The notes under the pieces were generated by a model. The model was given only the letters and a program-made list of their open reading frames with translations. It was not told where the DNA came from and did not search any database. Shown here piece after piece: positions 18,336-28,643 of a DNA stretch of 64,000 bases. The DNA is taken from assembly GCF_019655855.1 (NCBI RefSeq), contig NZ_BPFX01000034.1, positions 1-64,000 on the forward strand, read 5' to 3'. Every line of letters starts with the position of its first letter. Position 1 is the stretch's first letter. The stretch is from Pseudomonas paralcaligenes. Its GTDB lineage: Bacteria > Pseudomonadota > Gammaproteobacteria > Pseudomonadales > Pseudomonadaceae. The translations under genes and the position numbers were made by a program.

Positions 18336-20045
18336 ATGTTCAAGCAGTGGTGTCGACTCCTGCTGGTCGTGCTCGGCACGGCCGGCCTTTTCAGCTCACC
18401 CGCCCAGGCAACCCTGCCGCTGCAGGGCAAATCCACCATTTCCGGCCAGGTCTTCGACGTCGACGGTCGCCCTCTCGAGGGTGTGACCGTGCAGGTGCGC
18501 GAGGGCATCATCCTCAAGCGCGGCCAGAAGGCCATTACCAATCCTGGCGGCCTGTTCACGCTCCAGGGCATCGTGCCGACCCAGACCCTCTTCCTGAGCT
18601 TCGAGAAGGAGGGCTTCACCTCGACTCAGGGAACCGTGAGCCTGGTGCAGAAGGTGCCGACCGGGAAATGGCTTCCGCGCTATGAGTACAAGCTGCTGCG
18701 CGAGGCCACCATCAAAAAGACCCTGCTCAAGCGCGGTGCGGTGCAATCTCTTGACCCGGTTCTCGGCGGCACGCTGGACGAGGCCGGTTTCAAGGTCAGC
18801 TTCAGCCCGGACAGCCTGACCGGCAACGCCGGCCAGCCGGTGCAGGTGGTGATCACGCCGGTCGACGTCTCGACCGCCGCGATCAACGGTGCTCCGGGTG
18901 AATTCGGTGCGCGTACCGCCGATGGCCGCCTGGAGACGCTGGAGTCTTTCAGCATGGCGGACTTCAGCCTGTACCAGGGTTCCAACAAGGTGAACCTGAA
19001 GCCGGGAAGCACCGCCGACATCGAGCTGCTGCTGCCGGCGAACACCCGCCTGCAGGAAGGCGATGTCACCCCGATGTGGCATTTCGATACTGTCAGCGGG
19101 CTCTGGCAGGAGGAAGGCACCGGCCATGTGGCTGCCTCCACGTCGCAGCCCAATCGACTGGCCGTGTTCGCCACCGTTGCGCATTTTTCCTGGTGGAACA
19201 GCGATCAGGTGATCACTCTCGCCGAAGTCAGAGGGCGGGTGGTCGACCAGATCGGCCAGCCGGTCGCCGGTGCCAGCGTTTCTTCCCAGGGCGTGGACTA
19301 TAACGGCAGCACCAATCCGGTACTGACCGATGCCAACGGCTACTACTGTCAGAAGGTGAAAGCCGATTCCGTCAGTGCTCTGCGGGCCAATCGCGTTATC
19401 CAGGGCATCAGCTTGAACTCGCCCACACAGCAGGTGCAGGCCGGCGCCGCAGGCAGCCTGTGTGCGAGCGGCAGTGCGGTTGTGGTGGCCGACCTCGTGC
19501 TGCCGGCCGGACTGGCTTGTGTGAGTGGCACCGTTCTGGACGGCTCTGGCCAACCGGTTTCGGGCGTGACCGTCTTCGCCAGCTCGGGCTCCCACACGCA
19601 GAGCGATGCCCATGGCGCGTTCCAGCTGAGCGTGATGGAGCTGGCCCAGGCCGTGATCTACGCCGCGGGCTACCCGTCCCAGACTGTAGCGGCGCCGGCC
19701 GCAGGCGCGCCCTGTGCCACAGTGACCCTGCAGCCGGGCGGCTCCAATAGCGCTCCCGCCTGCGTGAGCGGTTTCGTCTACCAGTGCGACCTGTCGAACC
19801 GTCGAGAAGACGTGCAGCTGTTCGCCCGGGATGTCTCCAACTCGACGCCGCTGGGCACTTCCGCGCCCACTGATCTCGATGGCAACTATTGCATCGACAA
19901 CCTGCCGGCCAATCTGCAGATCAAGGTGGGGCCGGTGAACTCCAGCATCGACGAAGGCATCGAGCTGAACAGCGGTAATGGTGGCGGCAGCTGCGCCGCC
20001 AATACCTGCAACGCGGTGCCGCCGATGGACATCTGGTGCTACTGA
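18336..20045 (+). CDS. Secreted protein with carboxypeptidase-regulatory-like repeats
   Basis: I do not recognise this 569-residue protein as a named gene. A signal peptide (1 to about 25, ending PAQA) is followed by a carboxypeptidase-regulatory-like beta domain (about 35-120, ISGQVFDVDGRPLEGVTVQV). A middle domain comes next, with VTPMWHFDTVSGLWQEEGTGH, a pattern seen in surface proteins of the CILP/FAM171 kind. Two or three further regulatory-like repeats follow (VRGRVVDQIGQPVAGASV; VSGTVLDGSGQPVSGVTV; VSGFVYQCD). The last third is Cys-rich (CVSGT, CASGS, CATVT, NYCID, SCAANTCN), suggesting disulfides and an extracytoplasmic location. It has its own terminator and may be an accessory insertion next to conserved gloA. 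Its role is unknown. Confidence 0.75.
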   Translation: MFKQWCRLLLVVLGTAGLFSSPAQATLPLQGKSTISGQVFDVDGRPLEGVTVQVREGIILKRGQKAITNPGGLFTLQGIVPTQTLFLSFEKEGFTSTQGTVSLVQKVPTGKWLPRYEYKLLREATIKKTLLKRGAVQSLDPVLGGTLDEAGFKVSFSPDSLTGNAGQPVQVVITPVDVSTAAINGAPGEFGARTADGRLETLESFSMADFSLYQGSNKVNLKPGSTADIELLLPANTRLQEGDVTPMWHFDTVSGLWQEEGTGHVAASTSQPNRLAVFATVAHFSWWNSDQVITLAEVRGRVVDQIGQPVAGASVSSQGVDYNGSTNPVLTDANGYYCQKVKADSVSALRANRVIQGISLNSPTQQVQAGAAGSLCASGSAVVVADLVLPAGLACVSGTVLDGSGQPVSGVTVFASSGSHTQSDAHGAFQLSVMELAQAVIYAAGYPSQTVAAPAAGAPCATVTLQPGGSNSAPACVSGFVYQCDLSNRREDVQLFARDVSNSTPLGTSAPTDLDGNYCIDNLPANLQIKVGPVNSSIDEGIELNSGNGGGSCAANTCNAVPPMDIWCY

Positions 20046-20077
20046 TGGCCTAGCTCGATTCGCTGAGCGACACCAAG

Positions 20078-20110
20078 AAACCGATACCAGTCGCCTGGTA
20101 TCGGTTTTTT
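20078..20110 (+). terminator. Terminator of the secreted multidomain gene
   Basis: The stem AAACCGATACCAG / CTGGTATCGGTTT (13 bp, loop TCGC) is followed by a T-run, 33 nt after the stop codon. Confidence 0.88.
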
Positions 20111-20134
20111 CATGTTTTGCCTGGCTGAAACAGA

Positions 20135-20167
20135 AAGCACGCCGCGACTTGGCGTCGCGGCGTGCTT
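20135..20167 (-). terminator. fabI terminator
   Basis: A 14-bp stem (AAGCACGCCGCGAC / GTCGCGGCGTGCTT) with a 5-nt loop is followed on the minus strand by TCTGTTT. It lies downstream of fabI. Confidence 0.75.
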
Positions 20168-20221
20168 CTTTGCGCTATTCGGCGAGTTTCGTCACGGCGA
20201 GTTTCGTCTCCGAGCCGGAGA

Positions 20222-21016
20222 TCACTCCTCGATGGCGCCCATGGCGGTGGTGTTGAAGCCGCCGTCGACGTAGAGGATTTCGCCGCTGATGCCCGAGGCC
20301 AGGTCGGAGCAGAGGAAGGCTCCGGCGTTGCCGACTTCCTCGATGGTTACGTTGCGGCGCAGCGGGGTCTGTTTCTCGTTGGCGGCGAGCATCTTGCGGA
20401 AGCTCTTGATGCCGCTGGCCGCCAGGGTACGGATCGGGCCGGCGGAGATGGCGTTGACGCGGGTGCCTTCCGGGCCGAGGCTGCCGGCCAGGTAGCGCAC
20501 GCCGGCCTCCAGGCTGGCCTTGGCCATACCCATCACATTGTAGTTGGGCATGGTGCGCTCGGCGCCCAGGTAGGAGAGGGTGAGGATGCTGCCGTTGCGG
20601 CCCTGCATCAGCTCGCGGCCGGCCTTGGCCAGGGCCACCAGGCTGTAGGCGCTGATGTCGTGGGCGATCTTGAAGCCTTCGCGGGTGGTGACTTCGGTGA
20701 AGTCGCCGTCCAGCTGGTCGCCCGGGGCGAAGCCGACGGAGTGGACGATGCAGTCCAGGCCGTCCCATTGCTTGCCCAGTGCTTCGAAGACCTTGGCGAT
20801 CTCCTCGTCGCTGGCGACGTCGCAGGGGAAGCACAGCTCGGGGTTGGAGCCCCAGCCGGCGGCGAACTCTTCGACGCGGCCCTTGAGCTTGTCGTTCTGG
20901 TAGGTGAAGGCGAGCTCGGCGCCCTCGCGGTGCATGGCGGCGGCGATGCCCGAGGCGATGGACAGTTTGCTGGCCACGCCAACGATCAGTACGCGCTTAC
21001 CGGCGAGAAAACCCAT
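20222..21016 (-). CDS. fabI: Enoyl-[acyl-carrier-protein] reductase (NADH)
   Basis: This 264-residue short-chain dehydrogenase performs the last reduction of each fatty acid elongation round. The N-terminal nucleotide site reads [20 protein letters not shown]. The FabI-type active site is intact: Tyr149, Tyr159 and Lys166 in [19 protein letters not shown], corresponding to E. coli Tyr146, Tyr156 and Lys163. It begins 5 nt after the stop of nppD on the same strand, so it may be read partly from the npp transcript. A terminator follows. Confidence 0.96.
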   Translation of the reverse strand: MGFLAGKRVLIVGVASKLSIASGIAAAMHREGAELAFTYQNDKLKGRVEEFAAGWGSNPELCFPCDVASDEEIAKVFEALGKQWDGLDCIVHSVGFAPGDQLDGDFTEVTTREGFKIAHDISAYSLVALAKAGRELMQGRNGSILTLSYLGAERTMPNYNVMGMAKASLEAGVRYLAGSLGPEGTRVNAISAGPIRTLAASGIKSFRKMLAANEKQTPLRRNVTIEEVGNAGAFLCSDLASGISGEILYVDGGFNTTAMGAIEE

Positions 21017-21021
21017 GTGCG

Positions 21022-22650
21022 TTATTCCTCTTTCAGTGAGTCGGCGGTCGTCGGAGCCATGAAGGCGGCTTCCAGCAACTGCCGGGTATAGGGGTGCTGC
21101 GGCGTGGCGAACACCTGCTCGGCCGGCCCCTGTTCAACCACCTTGCCCTGTTTCACCACCATCAATTGGTGGCTCAGGGCCCTGACCACCGCCAGGTCGT
21201 GGCTGATGAACAGGTACGTCAGGTTGTACTTGGCCTGCAGCGAGCGCAGGAGTTCCACCACCTGGCGCTGCACCGTGCGGTCGAGCGCCGAGGTGGGCTC
21301 GTCCAGCAGGATCAGCGCCGGTTTCAGCACCAGTGCCCGGGCAATGGCGATCCGCTGCCGTTGCCCGCCGGAAAACTCATGGGGGTAGCGGTGCCGGGTA
21401 TCCGGGTCCAGTCCCACCTCCTTGAGCGCGTCGATGACGGCCTGTTCCTGCTCCTCTTCGCTGCCCATGCCGTGGATGCGCAGGCCCTCGCCGACGATCT
21501 GGCCCACGCTCATGCGCGGGCTGAGACTGCCGAAGGGGTCCTGGAAGACCACCTGCATCTGCCGCCGCAGCGGCCTCACGGCCTTCTGCGACAGCCCGTC
21601 CAGCGCCTGGCCCTGGAAGCGGATAGCGCCCTGGCTGCCGAGCAGCCGCAGGATCGCCATGCCGAGGGTGGATTTGCCGGAACCACTCTCGCCGACGATG
21701 CCCAGGGTCTGGCCCTGGGGCAGGCTGAAGTCGATTCCGTCCACCGCCTTCACATGGTCGACCGTGCGCCGCAGCACGCCCTTCTTGATCGGGAACCACA
21801 CGCGCAGGTCGTCCACTTCCAGCAGCGGCGCGCCGGCGGGGTTGGCCGCAGGCTCGCCGCTGGGCTCGGCGCCGAGCAGTTCCCGGGTATAGGGATGCTG
21901 CGGAGCGCGGAACAATTCGTCACACGACGCCTGTTCGACGATGCGACCGCGCTGCATGACACATACGCGGTGGGCGATTCTTCGCACCAGGTTGAGATCG
22001 TGGGTGATCAGCAGCATGGACATGCCCAGGCGCGCCTGCAGGTCCTTGAGCAGGTCGAGGATCTTCAGCTGCACGGTGACGTCCAGCGCCGTGGTCGGTT
22101 CGTCGGCGATCAGCAGCTCCGGCTCGTTGGCCAGGGCCATGGCGATCATCACCCGCTGGCGCTGGCCGCCGGACAATTCGTGGGGGTAGGCCTTGAGGCG
22201 CTTGGCCGGTTCGGGGATGCCGACCAGTTCCAGCAGTTCGATGATCCGCGCGCGCGCCGGCTCGCCGCTCAGGCCCTTGTGCCAGGCCAGGATTTCGCCG
22301 ATCTGCTTGCCGATGCTGTGCAGCGGGTTGAGCGAGGTCATCGGCTCCTGGAACACCATGGCGATGTGGTTGCCGCGGATGCCGCGCAGCTTCTCCGGCG
22401 GCAGCTTGAGCAGGTCCTGCTCGCCGTAGCGGATGCTGCCGGCCGGGTGGCGGGCCAGCGGGTAGGGCAGCAGGCGCAGGATGGAGTGGGCGGTGACCGA
22501 CTTGCCGGAGCCGCTCTCGCCGACCAGGGCCAGGGTCTCGCCGCGGCGGATGTCGAAGCTGACGCCTTCGATCACCCGCTGGGCCTTGTCGCCGGATACG
22601 AACTCGACGGCCAGGTCGCGCACTTCGATCAGGTTGTTCGGATCGGTCAT
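21022..22650 (-). CDS. nppD: ABC importer ATPase with two nucleotide-binding domains
   Basis: This 542-residue protein has two fused ABC ATPase domains, each with Walker A GESGSGKS (near residues 37 and 320), signature LSGGQRQR or FSGGQRQR, and Walker B ([18 protein letters not shown]). It is YejF-like and powers the peptide importer encoded upstream. The gene order fits nppA1A2BCD of P. aeruginosa, described as an importer of peptidyl-nucleoside antibiotics and peptides. The start [10 protein letters not shown] at 22650 comes 1 nt after the nppC stop. A longer start is possible but overlaps nppC. Confidence 0.9.
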   Translation of the reverse strand: MTDPNNLIEVRDLAVEFVSGDKAQRVIEGVSFDIRRGETLALVGESGSGKSVTAHSILRLLPYPLARHPAGSIRYGEQDLLKLPPEKLRGIRGNHIAMVFQEPMTSLNPLHSIGKQIGEILAWHKGLSGEPARARIIELLELVGIPEPAKRLKAYPHELSGGQRQRVMIAMALANEPELLIADEPTTALDVTVQLKILDLLKDLQARLGMSMLLITHDLNLVRRIAHRVCVMQRGRIVEQASCDELFRAPQHPYTRELLGAEPSGEPAANPAGAPLLEVDDLRVWFPIKKGVLRRTVDHVKAVDGIDFSLPQGQTLGIVGESGSGKSTLGMAILRLLGSQGAIRFQGQALDGLSQKAVRPLRRQMQVVFQDPFGSLSPRMSVGQIVGEGLRIHGMGSEEEQEQAVIDALKEVGLDPDTRHRYPHEFSGGQRQRIAIARALVLKPALILLDEPTSALDRTVQRQVVELLRSLQAKYNLTYLFISHDLAVVRALSHQLMVVKQGKVVEQGPAEQVFATPQHPYTRQLLEAAFMAPTTADSLKEE

Positions 22651-22651
22651 C

Positions 22652-23671
22652 TCATTTCCTCGGGTCGAAGGCATCGCGGGCGGCTTCGCCGATGAACACC
22701 AGCAGGCTGAGCATCAGGGCCAGCACGGCGAACGCGCTGATGCCGAGCCAGGGCGCCTGCAGGTTGGCCTTGCCCTGGGCCACCAGTTCGCCCAGCGAGG
22801 GTTCGCCGGCCGGCAGGCCGAAGCCGAGGAAGTCCAGCGAGGTGAGGGTGCCGATGGCGCCGGTGAGGATGAAGGGCATGAAGGTCATGGTCGAGACCAT
22901 GGCGTTGGGCAGGATGTGGTGGAACATGATGCCGCCGTTGCCCATGCCCAGGGCGCGGGCCGCGCGCACGTACTCCAGGTTGCGGCCGCGGAGGAACTCG
23001 GCGCGCACCACGTCGACCAGGCTCATCCACGAGAACAGCAGCATGATGCCCAGCAGCCACCAGAAGTTGGGCTGCACGAAGCTGGCCAGGATGATCAGCA
23101 AGTAGAGCACCGGCAGGCCCGACCAGACTTCCAGGAAGCGCTGCCCGGCCAGGTCGACCCAGCCGCCGTAGTAGCCCTGCAGGGCGCCGGCCAGCACGCC
23201 GATGAGCGCGCTGGCCAGGGTCAGCGCCAGGGCGAACAGCACCGACACGCGGAAGCCGTAGATCACCCGCGCGAGCACGTCGCGGCCCTGGTCGTCGGTG
23301 CCCAGCCAGTTCTGCGCCGAGGGCGGCGCGGGGGCCGGCACCTGCAGCTCGTAGTTGATGCTGGAGTAGCTGAACGGGATCGGCGGCCAGACCATCCAGC
23401 CGTCCTTCGCCGCGATCAGTTCCTGGATGTAGGGGCTCTTGTAGTTGGCCTGCAGCGGGAACTCGCCGCCGAAGGCGGTCTCCGGGTAGCGCTTGAGCAC
23501 CGGGAAGTACCACTCGCCGTCGTAGCGCACGGCCAGCGGCTTGTCGTTGGCGATCAGCTTCGCGCCCAGGCTGAGCACGAACAGGGCGAGGAACAGCCAG
23601 AGCGACCACCAGCCGCGCTTGTGGGCCTTGAACAGGGCGAAGCGGCGTCGATTGAGGGGAGAGAGCTTCAT
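22652..23671 (-). CDS. nppC: ABC importer permease (YejE-like)
   Basis: This 339-residue inner-membrane permease has an N-terminal helix (about 20-42), a periplasmic segment with DGEWYFPVLKRYPETAFGGEFPL, and five further helices. The EAA-type cytoplasmic loop reads EYVRAARALGMGNGGIMFHHILPN. It belongs to the OppC/YejE group that imports peptide-like solutes. It follows nppB by 3 nt. Confidence 0.9.
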   Translation of the reverse strand: MKLSPLNRRRFALFKAHKRGWWSLWLFLALFVLSLGAKLIANDKPLAVRYDGEWYFPVLKRYPETAFGGEFPLQANYKSPYIQELIAAKDGWMVWPPIPFSYSSINYELQVPAPAPPSAQNWLGTDDQGRDVLARVIYGFRVSVLFALALTLASALIGVLAGALQGYYGGWVDLAGQRFLEVWSGLPVLYLLIILASFVQPNFWWLLGIMLLFSWMSLVDVVRAEFLRGRNLEYVRAARALGMGNGGIMFHHILPNAMVSTMTFMPFILTGAIGTLTSLDFLGFGLPAGEPSLGELVAQGKANLQAPWLGISAFAVLALMLSLLVFIGEAARDAFDPRK

Positions 23672-23674
23672 CGA

Positions 23675-24760
23675 TCAGTTCTCCCGGCTTTCGAAGTCGA
23701 TGCGTGGATCGATCAGCGTGTACATCAGGTCGCTCACCAGCTTGGCCAGCAGGCCGAACAGGGAAAAGATGAACAGGGTGCCGAACACCACCGGGTAGTC
23801 GCGGTTGACGATGGACTCGAAGCCCAGCAGGCCGAGGCCGTCGAGGGAGAAGATCACCTCGATCAGCATCGATCCGGCGAAGAAGATGCCGAGGAAGGCG
23901 GCCGGGAAGCCGGCGACCACGATCAGCATGGCGTTGCGGAACACGTGGCCGTAGAGCACGCGCCGGTCGGTCAGGCCCTTGGCGCGGGCGGTGACCACGT
24001 ACTGCTTGCCGATCTCGTCGAGGAAGCTGTTCTTGGTCAGCAGGGTGAGGGTGGCGAAGTTGCCGATCACCAGGGCCGTCACCGGCAGGGCCAGGTGCCA
24101 GAAGTAGTCGAGAATCTTGCCGCCCAGGCTGAGTTCGTCGAAGTTGCCGGAGGTCAGCCCGCGCAAGGGGAACCAGTCCCAGTAGCTGCCGCCGGCGAAC
24201 AGCACGATCAGCAGGATGGCGAACAGGAACGAGGGGATGGCGTAGCCGACGATGATCGCCGAACTGGTCCAGACGTCGAAGGCGCTGCCGTGGCGGGTGG
24301 CCTTGGCGATGCCCAGGGGGATGGAGACGAGGTAGGTGATCAGGGTGCTCCACAGGCCCAGGGAAATGGACACGGGCATCTTTTCCAGGATCAGGTCGAT
24401 CACCGTGGCGTCGCGGAAGAAGCTCTCGCCGAAGTCCAGCTGGGCGTAGCTCTTGATCATCAGCCAGAAGCGCTCGGGAGCCGACTTGTCGAAGCCGTAC
24501 ATCTTCTCGATCTCGGCGATCAGCTCGGGGTCGAGGCCCTGGGCGCCCCGGTAGTTGGAGCCGGCCACCGCGACCTCGCCGCCGCCGCCGGAAACGCGGC
24601 CGGTGGCGCCGCCCGAGGCGGCGTCGAAGCCTTCCAGCTTGGCGATCATCTGCTCCACCGGGCCGCCCGGCGCCGCCTGGACGATGATGAAGTTGATCAG
24701 CAGGATGCCGAGCAGGGTGGGGATGATCAGCAGCAGGCGGCGGACGATATAGGCCAGCAT
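23675..24760 (-). CDS. nppB: ABC importer permease (YejB-like)
   Basis: This 361-residue permease starts [19 protein letters not shown], the usual OppB/YejB first helix, and has about six membrane segments with the EAA loop [27 protein letters not shown] Gly-rich insertion near residues 48-65 ([18 protein letters not shown]) lies in the first periplasmic loop. Its ATG overlaps the nppA2 stop by 1 nt (TGATG). It pairs with the downstream permease to form the pore. Confidence 0.9.
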   Translation of the reverse strand: MLAYIVRRLLLIIPTLLGILLINFIIVQAAPGGPVEQMIAKLEGFDAASGGATGRVSGGGGEVAVAGSNYRGAQGLDPELIAEIEKMYGFDKSAPERFWLMIKSYAQLDFGESFFRDATVIDLILEKMPVSISLGLWSTLITYLVSIPLGIAKATRHGSAFDVWTSSAIIVGYAIPSFLFAILLIVLFAGGSYWDWFPLRGLTSGNFDELSLGGKILDYFWHLALPVTALVIGNFATLTLLTKNSFLDEIGKQYVVTARAKGLTDRRVLYGHVFRNAMLIVVAGFPAAFLGIFFAGSMLIEVIFSLDGLGLLGFESIVNRDYPVVFGTLFIFSLFGLLAKLVSDLMYTLIDPRIDFESREN

Positions 24761-26595
24761 CAAGGGGCTTCCTGCTCGGTGGTCTTGGCGGGCTTGCTGC
24801 GTGGCGGGGCCGCCGGTGCCTCTTCCCACCAGGTCATCAGGCCGTAGTCGTACAACGGGGTCACCGCGGGGCGGCCGAAGCGCTTCCAGTAGGCCACGCG
24901 CCAGGTGTCCACATAGTAGTTGGGCACCACATAGTGGCCCCAGAGCAGGGCGCGATCCAGCGCGCGGGCGTGGCTGATCAGCGCTTGCCGCGAGTCGGCG
25001 CGGATCAGGCCGTCCACCAACTGGTCGATGGCCGGGTCGCGCAGGCCCATCAGGTTGCGGCTGCCGGGGTTGTCGGCGCTGGCGGAGTGCCAGAATTCTC
25101 GCTGTTCGTTGCCCGGCGAGTTGGACTGGGGCCAGATCGCCGAGGTCATGTCGAAGTCCCGTGAGCGCAGGCGGTTGATGTACTGGGAGGTGTCGACCCG
25201 GCGAATCTGCAGGTCGATGCCCAGTTCCGCCAGGTTGCGCTTGAACGGCAGGATCACCCGCTCCAGGTTGGGCTGGAAGTTGATGAACTCGAAGGCCAGC
25301 TGCTTGCCGTCCGGGCCGATCATCTTGTCGTCCTCGATGCGGTAGCCGGCCTCGGTGAGCAGCTGGAAGGCGCGCCGGCTCTGTTCGCGGATGATGCCGC
25401 TGCCGTCGCTGACCGGGGGCTTGAACTCCTGGGTGAAGACTTCCGGCGGCAGCTTGTCGCGCAGCGGCTCCAGGATCTTCAGTTCGGCCTCGTCGGGCAG
25501 GCCGGTGGCCGCCATCTCGGAGTTGGCGAAGTAGCTGCCGGTGCGCTTGTAGGCGCCGTAGAACAGTTGCTTGCTGGCCCACTCGAAGTCGAACAGCTGG
25601 GCGATGGCCTCGCGCACGCGGCGATCCTGGAACATCGGCCGGCGCAGGTTGAACACGTAGCCCTGCATGCCGGCGGGGTTGTGGTTGGGGATGGCGGCCA
25701 TCACGAAGCGGCCGGCGCGCAGGGCAGGGGAGTCGTAGCCGGTGTTCCAGTCCTTGGCCGAATACTCCAGGTTGACGTCGAACTGGCCGGCCTTGAAGCC
25801 TTCCAGGGCCACCTGGGTGTCGCGGTAGTAGTCGACGCGGATGCGGTCGAAGTTGTACAGGCCGCGGCTCACCGGCAGGTCCTGGCCCCACCAGTCCTTG
25901 ACCCGCTCGAACTCGACGCGGCTGCCCGGCGAGACCTTGCCGATGCGGTAGGGGCCGCTGCCCAGCGGCGGCTCCAGGCCGCCTCTGGAGAAGTCCCGGT
26001 CGGCCCACCAGTGCTTGGGCAGCACGTGGATCTGGCCGAGGATCAGCGGCAGCTCGCGGTTGTCCTTGTGCTTGAAGTCGAAGCGCACGGTCAGCCTGTC
26101 CTCGGCCACCACCTTGTCCACGTCCGCGTAGTAGTGGCGGTACATGGGGTCGCCTTTCTCGACCAGGGTGTCGAAGGTGAAGATGACGTCCTCGGCGGTC
26201 ACCGGCTGGCCGTCGTGGAAGCGCGCCTTGGGGTTGAGGAGGAAGCGGACGTAGCTGTTGTCCTCGGCCTTGTCGATCTTCTCGGCCAGCAGGCCGTATT
26301 CGGTGAAGGGTTCGTCCGGCGAGTGGTAGGTGAGGCTGTCGTAGATCAGCGGTTCCACGTCCACCGGGTTGCCCTTGGGAATGTAGGGGTTGAAGCTGTC
26401 GAAGCCGCCGATCCCGCGCTGCCGCAGCAGGCCGCCCTTGGGCGCTTCCGGGTTGACGTAGTCGAAGTGCTTGAAGTCCGCCGGGTACTTCGGCTGCTCG
26501 CCGTACAGGGTGAGGGCGTGCCTGGGTTCGGCCTGGGCGGCGCCGGCCAGGAGCAGCAGGGCGGCGGCGCCGAGGGTGCGCAGGGTGGGGCTCAT
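24760..26595 (-). CDS. nppA2: Periplasmic solute-binding protein of the Npp importer (second copy)
   Basis: This 611-residue SBP_bac_5 protein has a signal peptide (about 1-22, ending AAQA). YejA/OppA-type sequence follows, with [20 protein letters not shown] at the start of the mature protein and [17 protein letters not shown] further on. Its ATG overlaps the stop of the upstream paralogue (ATGA). Having two binding proteins for one permease pair suggests that the importer serves two related classes of peptide-like ligand. The A1/A2 numbering follows gene order. Confidence 0.88.
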   Translation of the reverse strand: MSPTLRTLGAAALLLLAGAAQAEPRHALTLYGEQPKYPADFKHFDYVNPEAPKGGLLRQRGIGGFDSFNPYIPKGNPVDVEPLIYDSLTYHSPDEPFTEYGLLAEKIDKAEDNSYVRFLLNPKARFHDGQPVTAEDVIFTFDTLVEKGDPMYRHYYADVDKVVAEDRLTVRFDFKHKDNRELPLILGQIHVLPKHWWADRDFSRGGLEPPLGSGPYRIGKVSPGSRVEFERVKDWWGQDLPVSRGLYNFDRIRVDYYRDTQVALEGFKAGQFDVNLEYSAKDWNTGYDSPALRAGRFVMAAIPNHNPAGMQGYVFNLRRPMFQDRRVREAIAQLFDFEWASKQLFYGAYKRTGSYFANSEMAATGLPDEAELKILEPLRDKLPPEVFTQEFKPPVSDGSGIIREQSRRAFQLLTEAGYRIEDDKMIGPDGKQLAFEFINFQPNLERVILPFKRNLAELGIDLQIRRVDTSQYINRLRSRDFDMTSAIWPQSNSPGNEQREFWHSASADNPGSRNLMGLRDPAIDQLVDGLIRADSRQALISHARALDRALLWGHYVVPNYYVDTWRVAYWKRFGRPAVTPLYDYGLMTWWEEAPAAPPRSKPAKTTEQEAP

Positions 26596-28442
26596 CGAAC
26601 GGTCTCCGTGGGCTTCAGCCACCAGGCCCGCAGCCCGAGGGTGTAGGGCGGGGTGGTGACGAAGGCGAACCGGTTGCGGTACGCCAGACGATGGTGATTG
26701 ATGTACCAGTTGGGAATGCTGTAGTGCTGCCAGAGCAGGACCCGGTCCAGCGCGCGGGCGGCCGAGACCTGTTCTTCGCGGGTCTGGGCGGCGAGCAGCT
26801 TGTCGAGCAGGGCGTCGACCACCGGATGGCGCACGCCCGCGTAGTTCCTGCTGCCCTTGACGCCGGCCTGGCTGGAGTGGAAGTACTGCCACTGCTCCAG
26901 GCCGGGGCTGAGGTTCTGCGGCAGGGTCATGAGGATCATGTCGTAGTCGAACTGGTCGAGGCGCTGCTTGTACTGGGCCCGGTCCACGGTGCGCAGGCTG
27001 GCGCGGATGCCGATGCTGGCCAGGTTCTCGGTGTAGGGCTGGAGGATGCGTTCCAGGTTGGGGTTGACCAGCAGTATTTCGAAGCGCAGGGGCTGGCCCT
27101 TGGCGTTGACCAGGCGCTGGCCGGAAGGTTTCCAGCCCGCCTCGGCGAGCAGGCCCAGGGCGCGGCGCAGGGTCTCCCGCGGGATGCCGCGGCCGTCGGT
27201 GGCGGGCAGGGCGAAGGGCTCGGTGAACAGCTTGGCCGGCAACTGCTTGCGGTAGGGCGAGAGCACCAGCCACTCGCCGCCCTCCGGCTTGCCGGTGGCG
27301 GAGAACTCGCTGTTCGGGTAGTAGCTGGGGCTGCGCTTGTAGGCGCTGTTGAACAGGGCGCGGTTGGTCCACTCGAAGTCGAACATCAGGCCCAGCGCCT
27401 CGCGCACCTTGCGCTGGGCGAAGATGTCGCGGCGGCTGTTCATGAACAGCGCCTGGGTCTGGGTGGGGATCTGGTGCGGGATTTCGGCGCGGATCACGTC
27501 GCCGCGGGCGATGGCCGGGAAGCGGTAGCCGTTGGCCCAGTTCTTCGCCTGGTGCTCGATGTAGAAGTCGAATTCGCCGGCCTTGAACGCCTCGAAGGCC
27601 ACGTTGCTGTCGCGGTAGAACTCCACCTCGACCCGGTCGAAGTTGTACTTGCCGCGGTTGACCGCCAGCTTCGCGCCCCACCAGTCCTTGACCCGCTCGA
27701 ACACCAGGCGCCGCCCGGGGTCCACCTGGACGATGCGGTAGGGCCCGCTGCCCAGCGGCACGTCGAAGCTGGTGGCCTTGAAGTCGCGCTTCTTCCAGTA
27801 GTGCTGGGCCAGCACCGGCAGTTCGCCCAGGCGCAGGATCAGCAGCGGGTTGCCGGCGCGCTTGAACACGAAGCGGATGCGGTGGCGGCCGAGGATGTCG
27901 ACCCTTTTGACTTCCTGCAGGTTGGTGCGGTACTGCGGATGACCGTCCCTGACCAGGGTGCGGTAGGAGAAGGCCACATCGTAGGCGGTGATCGGCTGGC
28001 CGTCGTGGAAGCGGGCTTCCTTGCGCAGGTTGAACACCACCCAGCTGCGGTCCTCGTTGTATTCCACGCTCTTGGCGATCAGGCCGTAGCTGGAGGCCGG
28101 CTCGTCGCCCGAGGGATCGTAGGGGCCGGTGCCCACCATCAGCGGCTCGTTGAACTCGCTGACCCCGTATTGCAGGAAGTTGGGCGCCGCCGACGGGCTG
28201 CTGCCCTTGAAACTGTAGGGATTGAGGGTGTCGAAGGTGCCATAGGCCATGATCCGCAGCGTGCCGCCCTTGGGCGCAGCGGGGTCGACCCAGTCGAAGT
28301 GGGTGAAGCTCGCCGGGTACTTGAGCATGCCGAACTGGGCGTAGCCATGGCTCTCGCTGAGGGTCGCCAGGGCGGGGAAGCTCATGGCCAGGCCAAGGAT
28401 CAGCGAGAGCAGGAGACGCATCGGGTGCGGAGTCCGGTCCAT
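26592..28442 (-). CDS. nppA1: Periplasmic solute-binding protein of the Npp importer (first copy)
   Basis: This SBP_bac_5 protein has 616 residues from the ATG at 28442, or 609 from the ATG at 28421 ([19 protein letters not shown]), which gives a more compact signal peptide. Neither start has a clear ribosome site. Family sequence includes [20 protein letters not shown] and [18 protein letters not shown]. It is the first gene of the five-gene npp operon and is divergent from the HDOD gene across about 200 nt. It shares the fold with its neighbour but is clearly diverged from it. Confidence 0.87.
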   Translation of the reverse strand: MDRTPHPMRLLLSLILGLAMSFPALATLSESHGYAQFGMLKYPASFTHFDWVDPAAPKGGTLRIMAYGTFDTLNPYSFKGSSPSAAPNFLQYGVSEFNEPLMVGTGPYDPSGDEPASSYGLIAKSVEYNEDRSWVVFNLRKEARFHDGQPITAYDVAFSYRTLVRDGHPQYRTNLQEVKRVDILGRHRIRFVFKRAGNPLLILRLGELPVLAQHYWKKRDFKATSFDVPLGSGPYRIVQVDPGRRLVFERVKDWWGAKLAVNRGKYNFDRVEVEFYRDSNVAFEAFKAGEFDFYIEHQAKNWANGYRFPAIARGDVIRAEIPHQIPTQTQALFMNSRRDIFAQRKVREALGLMFDFEWTNRALFNSAYKRSPSYYPNSEFSATGKPEGGEWLVLSPYRKQLPAKLFTEPFALPATDGRGIPRETLRRALGLLAEAGWKPSGQRLVNAKGQPLRFEILLVNPNLERILQPYTENLASIGIRASLRTVDRAQYKQRLDQFDYDMILMTLPQNLSPGLEQWQYFHSSQAGVKGSRNYAGVRHPVVDALLDKLLAAQTREEQVSAARALDRVLLWQHYSIPNWYINHHRLAYRNRFAFVTTPPYTLGLRAWWLKPTETVR

Positions 28443-28643
28443 TGGGCTTCTGGCGGCATATAGAGGCAGGGTGCTGGTTTTTCTCTGCGGTTGGCGGCGG
28501 ATGATCGCCGATTTGCACGGGCATGCCGACCGATTGTTTGCCGGTACAGTAACAGCTTGTATCCGCTGGAAAAAGAGCACCTTCCACGCGGCTTGTGCCA
28601 TCATTTTGCCTACACTTGAACGAGATGAAACGAGGTCGCTGTC

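Noticed and set aside
22481..24847. 788-residue plus-strand open frame across the npp genes
   Set aside because: Antisense shadow of nppD, nppC and nppB; the composition is Glu/Gln/His/Asp-rich with no recognisable motif.
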